64,000 bases of DNA from Melampsora larici-populina 98AG31 (taxonomy: Eukaryota; Basidiomycota; Pucciniomycetes; Pucciniales; Melampsoraceae): the NCBI RefSeq assembly GCF_000204055.1, contig NW_006768800.1, forward strand, positions 62,001-126,000, read 5' to 3'. The notes under the pieces were generated by a model. The model was not told the origin of the DNA. It searched no databases and saw only the letters and a program-made list of their open reading frames with translations. Shown piece by piece: positions 58,425 to 64,000 of this stretch (its first letter is position 1; each line of letters opens with the position of its first letter). The translations under genes were made by a program, and so were the position numbers.

Positions 58425-59160
58425 CAGGAAGGATATTGGAGGATGGTAAAACTTTTTTGAGTTGCAAAAAAAGGTAATTAGAGGACAGAAAAACTATTTT
58501 GAGTTGCATAAAGGTAATTAGAGGACAGAAGAACTATTTTGAGTTGCAAAAAGGTAATTGGAGTGCAGGAAAACTATTTTGAGTCGCAAAAAGGTTATTG
58601 GAGGATGAGAAAACTATTTGAACTTGCAAAAAGGATATTGGAGGACAGGAAAACTGTTTTGAGTTGCAAAAACAATAGTGGATGACATACTTGGAGTAAC
58701 AATAATGGAGTATGGAGAAACTGTTGTAAGTTGTGGAAAGGATAACAGAGGACAGAGTGATTGATTTGAAAGGAGATGTGAATTATTTTTTCCATCCTGT
58801 TATCCTCTTTGCGACTCAAAATAGTTATTCCAAACTCTGTTATCCTTCTTGCAGCTTGACATAGAGTCCTCCATTATTGTTTTTGCAACTCAAAATACTT
58901 TTGTCTGTCCTCCACCCTGAGATAGTTTTTCCATCCTCTGTTATTGTTTTTACAACTCAAAATATGTTTTCTGTCCTCTGTTGTTATTTTTTACCTCAAG
59001 ATATGTTTTCTGTCCTCTGTTGTTGTTTTTGTAACTCAGAATATGTGCTCTGTCCTTCATTATTGTCTCCACAACTCCAAATACATTTTCCATCCTCTGT
59101 TATTGTCTTCTGTCCTCTGTTGTTGTCTTTGTAACTGAAAATAAGTTTCCATCCTCCGGA
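58425..59160. repeat. Foldback array: inverted blocks of 40-bp tandem repeats
   Basis: Left block (58459-58700) has units starting at 58501, 58541, 58581, 58621 and 58661, exactly 40 bp apart, of the form GAGTTGCAAAAAGGTAATTG plus GAGGACAGGAAAACTATTTT. The right block (58790-59155) has the same unit inverted (TGTCCTCTGTTATTG, then GCAACTCAAAATA), again mostly at 40-bp spacing. Together they form a long hairpin. Flanked by direct copies of a 40-45-bp block at 58018 and 59190. No ORF. Resembles foldback (FB-like) transposons, whose inverted arms consist of tandem repeats. Confidence 0.82.
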
Positions 59161-59679
59161 AGGTGCTTTAAATGGTGGTAAAAATCAGATCACAGCCCCC
59201 AAGAGCAGGTCACTGGCCGGCCAGGGCAATCAACTACATCAGGGTATTATCACAGCCAACAAAGATGCCTTGGATTGAAAAATCCAAGGTATCATCGGAC
59301 TCAAATCCTTGGACAGAGTCTTTCCAGATCCTGATTGATAGATAGTCATTTCAATGGATCAAATGGTTGATAGAGCAAGTGATTGATGAATCAATCAAGC
59401 CATTTCACATTAATGAATCTTTATTTTCAAATTTGACTTAGGCCTGCTAAAAACACAATCTGGCACTATGCCAATCTTGATATTGAGCACTATATACAAC
59501 AGAACTTGGACTGGTTTGAGAGCCAAGGCATTGGAAGCTCAAGGATTGTGAAGCCTTGATTCCATCAAACCTTGTTGAAATTGTTTGAGTTTCTCACATC
59601 AGGAAGTTCAAGATCACATTGTCACATATCCACTGTGCTGGACAGTGGGACCACCTCCAAGGGATTTCTTGACAATTTA

Positions 59680-59826
59680 GGGTACTCAAAGTAAGTATGC
59701 ACACGTACATACTTTTGTGTGCATACTTTTTTTTGGCGGGGAAAAAGAAAAAAATATACTTTTGGCCTCGGTCTCCCCGCCAAAAAAAGTATGCAGCGAA
59801 AAGTATGTTACTTACTTTGAGTACCC
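59680..59826. mobile_element. TA-flanked hairpin MITE, 147 bp
   Basis: Arms GGGTACTCAAAGTAAGTA ... CATACTTTT ... TTTTTTTGGCGGGGA are repeated inverted with few mismatches. Flanked by TA (59678-59679, 59827-59828). The TTAGGG/CCCTAA at its outer edges is formed by TA plus GGG and is not telomeric. Confidence 0.85.
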
Positions 59827-60382
59827 TAAATGACCGATGTATATTTTTCTATTGGGTGACCTTGCAAGGGGTTTGGAGTAAAATTAGACTACAGTAACCT
59901 GTCACCACTACTTTCACTGGTAATGAGCCTTAACAGGCGTTATACAACCTGCAGGAGGGAGGGGGTGGTGACTCGTGAGGCTACCAAGGGGGTTGGGGAT
60001 ACCAGGAATTTTATTTTACGGTGGAGAAGGCACACCCCCAGAAATGGAACAACTTGAAATTTTGTATGCATCTGCAAAGCCTTTTGCTTGCCAAACTCTG
60101 GCGCGGACCGGGAGTTTCACACGCAGGACAAGTTTGCAAGTCCGGACCCGTTTGCCTCACCAAAATTGAATTCATCAACCAATGGGGTGGCTGTCTTTTA
60201 GTTTGGCAGGGATTGGGGATTAGGGCAAAAGCTCTCAATTGAGCTTGGCATATGGGCTCAGGGGAAATTTTTACTGAACGGTAGAGATCTAAGGGTGGGG
60301 CGAAGAGTTCAAGAAGCTGAGCACAAGTTCGGAATTAAAGGGGATGGAAATAATTTGAATGGTATTGCTAATGAGAACATTA

Positions 60383-60471
60383 CAGTCAAACCGGAAAAGC
60401 TTGTCACCAATTCCCCGCCAATTTGCTCGAGTTTTGCGGGCAAAATCGGTCAAGCTTTTCCGAATTGACTA
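60383..60471. mobile_element. Miniature hairpin element, about 89 bp
   Basis: Ends CAGTCAAACCGGAAAAGCTTG and inverted AGTCAATTCGGAAAAGCTTG. Preceded by TA; the right TA is altered (ACTAC). The internal CACCAATTCCCCGCCAATTTG recurs diverged at 15200-15230. Confidence 0.6.
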
Positions 60472-60762
60472 CCCAAAGGAGAGAAGTTGATCAAAGTTTT
60501 GGATGAAATGATTCATGAATGTGTGATTGCAATCTGATGATGATAAGGTGTTTCCAAGATGAAACGTAATGCTTTGGTGAACTTTAATCCATTGACCAGG
60601 CGAGAATCGAGAATAGGAGAAGTTCAAGGAGGAAATTCAAATCGAATTCAAAAGTAAGAAATTAAAAAAACTGATTGCAGTTTAGACCAGAATTTGAACT
60701 TCACTTCAGTCTGTTTCCTTCTCTTTACCTTTTACCAACGCATTCAATCAGATCCATATCAA

Positions 60763-60788
60763 TCCATCCATCCATCCATCCATCCATC
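60763..60788. repeat. (CATC)n microsatellite in 5' leader
   Basis: Six CATC units about 25 bp before the ATG of the PAQR gene, so in its probable 5' UTR. Confidence 0.85.
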
Positions 60789-60811
60789 ATCAAGATATCC
60801 TCATCATCAAC

Positions 60812-62978
60812 ATGACTTTACCTCAGCAAAACGTTCATAGAGCTCGTAGTTCATCATTCCAACCTACTTCAACTTCAACTTCTTCAAATCAGATCATACA
60901 TCGAAACCATCATACTAAATCAAATCAAACCGAATCTTATTCATCAAATCAATTACTCCAAAAACAAGCTAAAACGATCGAATCACTCGATTTACCTCCT
61001 AGTTTACCATTCGCATTATTATCATTACGGCAATTCTTATCAACTCATCTATTACAACTCGAACAAGGTTTAGAATCTATCACGAATCATTTGAAAAATG
61101 ATCCACACCAACAACAACTATCATCCTATTCATTCTCTTCCTCAACCTCACCCATCGATTCATCGGACGAAGATTCTTCATCTGATGAAGCTGATGATCA
61201 ACAACCTTTGCTTTCTGACGAGAAAGCTACTGAAAGAACAGCGACGACTCCATTAACAGGCTTTATAGATCAACTTACAGCTTATATTGATCAATTGAAA
61301 ACAGATTTACTCAAGACAGATACGTCAACTAATTTAGATTCTAATTCAGTTCAAATCCCATCCTCTTCATCAGCATTAAAATCTCAATTCGATATAATGG
61401 TAGAAAGTATCTCAGATGGAGATCAACTTTTTCAAACACTTATTTTACATGCAGAAAAAACTCAAGAAGCTTTATCTCAACTATCACTTTTTTCTACTTC
61501 TATCAATGGTACAATTTCTTATGTAACTGATCTTTCAGCCTTATCAAATCCATTTCGATTTCAGTTTTTTCCTACAACACCCAATGATTCAAATTCTCAA
61601 ACTAATCTAAACAGTTTAAAAGATTATTTTAAATCTGAATCAGATCGAATCTCATCTTTATTATCCACTAAATCATCATTAAAGAATAGATTATTAGCTT
61701 ATAAACAAGAAGCTCAATTAGTGATTCAAGGTGGTGAAGATTTTATTAGAGAAGAAGGTGAAAGATTAAAAGATTGGGTGGATACTGAGACTGATAGATT
61801 ACGAATCGCTTTACAAATGGGCGCTTCTAGACTGTTAACTTATCATGAGTTACCTGAAGAATGGAAAAATAATCGTTATATTCTATCAGGTTATCGTTTT
61901 ATTCCTTTGGATCGTTGGAGAGAACTCTTGTTCAGTGGTCTACAGTGGCATAACGAAACTAGTATGTTTTCCCTTAAGATTCAATTTACTACGTCACATC
62001 ACACTCATACTTGTCTTATCTTTTAGTCAACATTCATACTCATCTTATAGGAACCATGTCATTGATTTACTTGTTGTGCTTCCTTTGGCCTACTACTCCT
62101 CATACGGATCCATTAAGTTCGAGTATCGGGGACCGATTAATTTCGTTCATCTTTTTGATTTGTGCTATTAAATGTCTTGTTTGTTCTACTGCTTGGCATC
62201 TGTTTGCTGGGTGTGGTACACTTGGTCCTTTCAGAAGATTAGCATGTGTAGATTGTAAGTGCCTTTTTAGATTTGACGAAAACTCATCAACTCTGACAAA
62301 AGTTGATTGGTGAATCTTTCTTTGAATCTTTAGATGTAGGAATTTCCGGATTGATTGCTGCTTCAGTAGCTTCAAGCGAGGTAAATCTCTACCTAATCAT
62401 AAACCAGAGCAGTTTTCGTTGACTGACTTGATTATCTATCCAACCAAACCAAAGTATTATGGATTTTATTGTAGACCAGGCTTAGCAAATCTTTATATAA
62501 CATTTACAACCATAATGGGCATCATTGGAATGATTTTACCTTTCCAACCGTTTTTCGATCGACCTGAATCGAAATATATTCGAATCATCTTTTTCGTTTC
62601 AATGGCTTCTTCTGCCTTAATTCCTCAAGCTCATATGGCATACTTATATGGATTACAAGAAACCGTTGAATTTTATAGTTGAGTTTTTTTCCATTCCTCT
62701 CACTTCCAATCGATTTCTTTTAAACTGATTTTTTGCTTGCTTGCGTTTCAATAGAACCTGCAATGCCATCTATCTTTTCTTACTTAGCTGGACTTTTCTT
62801 TTATGCAACTAATTGGCCTGAAAGAATTAAACCAGGTTGGGTGTTTGATACTTTGTTTCATTCACACCAGTTTTGGCATGTGGCGATTGTAGCGGCGATT
62901 TGGTTACATTGGAGAGCAATTGGAGTGTTTCATTCGATTGGTCGAACTGGCTTTTCTTGTGCTGCTACTGAGCTTTGA
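60812..62978 (+). CDS. PAQR/HlyIII membrane receptor, Izh3-like
   Basis: Five exons: 60812..61961, 62027..62254, 62334..62380, 62455..62677, 62755..62978, 623 aa. Introns GT-AG, 65-79 bp, all in frame. Long N-terminal cytosolic region (about 1-350) rich in Ser/Gln with an acidic DSSDEDSSSDEADD patch. The PAQR domain then opens with LTYHELPEEWKNNRYILSGY. Metal-site motifs: HNETINIHTHLIG, STAWHLFAGCG and the last SHQFWHVAIVAAIWLHW (HxxxH). Seven membrane spans expected. The long N-terminus matches yeast Izh3 rather than Izh1, 2 or 4. Role in the family: zinc and sterol/lipid homeostasis, possibly ceramidase-type hydrolase. Start chosen at the ATG after the CATC repeat. Confidence 0.88.
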
Positions 62979-63576
62979 GTTTATATTAAAGTTTGATTTT
63001 TTTTGGTTCTACATCTCATCTTGTATTTCTTTCTGCTTTTTTCTTTCGCTTGAATTATACTTTTTTTTTCTGAAAAAAACTTTACAACTTGATGAATTGT
63101 TTTTTTGTTTGACTTTTTGATTTCTTATTACTCATTCTTTTACTCATCATGTATCGTTTTTTTTTATTTTCTTCGTTTGATTCTATTCAATCTCAATTTT
63201 TTACTTTTACATTATTCTTATCATTCATCATTGCTAACCTATTAAATCGCAATTGATTTTGTTCCTTTTGAACCTTTGACTTTTTCTTTCTCTCTCTATT
63301 CTATCTATATTAAGCAATTATTGTTTTTTGTTTGTTTGATTGATTGCAATTCTATATCTATATAGATGTCTTCGTATTCTGTTAAAATTTTCTTACCAAG
63401 GTTTTTGAAGAAAACTAATAAATCATTGGATCAAAATTCTTGATTAAGATTTTCATGTTATCATGAAGCCCACAGTTAACACTGCGTGACATTGACAACA
63501 GAAAGTATATATCCAGTGGGAAAATTGATCATATTTAGAGCAACAAGTGATTGAAAATGTCTTAAATCAGTATTTA
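62979..63576. other. 3' flank of the PAQR gene
   Basis: Strongly T-rich to about 63420, as expected for the 3' UTR and terminator. No gene recognised. Confidence 0.55.
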
Positions 63577-63858
63577 TGGTGTTCAAACATGCGCAAGAAA
63601 TTTGCAAGTTGCGAGAAAGTTCTGTGCAAGTTCTTTTAAACATCTTGCATAGAACTTGCACAAAACTTGCAGACTTAAGAAAGTTATGTGTGAACCTAGG
63701 CTTCCCTGCTTCGAGGACTCAGCTTGCCCTTGATGAGAAAGGGTAAATACATACAGCAGGGGGTTGTGAAAAAATTAATTAAGCAAGATCTGTGCAAGAT
63801 TTCTTGCACGGATCTTGCACATCGGTTTTGCAAATTTCTTGCACATGTTTGAACGCCA
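63577..63858. mobile_element. TA-flanked MITE with repeated TGCAAGAA words, 282 bp
   Basis: Arms TGGTGTTCAAACATGCGCAA / TGGCGTTCAAACATGTGCAA, continuing GAAATTTGCAA, flanked by TA at 63575-63576 and 63859-63860. Inside, CTTGCA/TGCAAG words recur many times in both orientations (subterminal repeats). Non-coding. Confidence 0.8.
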
Positions 63859-64000
63859 TAAATCAATCAACCTTTTTGATTATTTGATGCATTGAATGAA
63901 ATCATTGAGCAGTACACAAAGATCTCAACCTAACCTCAAAAATTGTTCCAAAAAGCCCATGGCAACCCAATTGATTTTGAGTTTTTAGCCCTAAGAAATC

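Noticed and set aside
59677..59829. TTAGGG and CCCTAA motifs suggesting interstitial telomere repeats
   Set aside because: Single occurrences created by the TA duplication next to GGG/CCC ends of a MITE.
1..64000. tRNA, rRNA or CRISPR arrays
   Set aside because: No cloverleaf with intact A/B boxes, no rRNA core motifs and no regularly spaced direct repeats with unique spacers were seen; the 40-bp array at 58.4-59.2 kb has no spacers and is a eukaryotic-type repeat.

Overview
The window looks like a TE-rich chromosome segment of a basidiomycete fungus, most likely a rust (Pucciniales, Melampsora-like). That is inference from AT-rich DNA, many short GT-AG introns (about 60-130 bp), small secreted cysteine-containing proteins, a local F-box paralogue family, and dense Gypsy, hAT, Tc1 and tyrosine-recombinase elements. 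No database search was possible.

Left part (1-16 kb). A CCDC47-like ER membrane protein gene (minus strand) and a repeat-containing secreted protein gene (plus strand) once shared a promoter of about 0.5 kb. It is now split by a 7.5-kb Gypsy retrotransposon with two 360-bp LTRs that read as identical and an AAAT target duplication. The Gypsy carries an 817-bp CACTA-type foldback element in gag and two one-base frameshifts in pol. Next come the first F-box gene, a hAT-type MITE and an F-box pseudogene.

Middle (16-38 kb). A 5.1-kb hAT transposon carries a nine-exon, apparently intact 914-codon transposase gene, with a second CACTA-type foldback element 42 bp upstream of its start codon. Two divergent F-box paralogues follow, then a gene-poor stretch with diverged direct duplications, a secreted cysteine-rich protein gene, and a DIRS/Ngaro-like retroelement (RT-RNase H and tyrosine recombinase, minus strand). 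The retroelement's gag-like region is interrupted by a Tc1/mariner element, and that element is interrupted by a third CACTA-type foldback element: three levels of nesting.

Right part (38-64 kb). A chain of small TA-flanked MITEs and hairpins comes first. Conserved housekeeping or regulatory genes follow: a zinc-independent MDR quinone oxidoreductase (9 exons), a bZIP transcription factor, a large RD/RE-repeat nuclear-type protein, an acyltransferase-3 membrane protein, an 8-cysteine small secreted protein with a relic of a paralogue's last exon 1.6 kb away, a foldback array made of inverted 40-bp tandem repeats, and a PAQR/HlyIII receptor of the Izh3 type. The multi-exon structures were worked out by hand from splice sites and reading-frame continuity. 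All exon sums are multiples of three.
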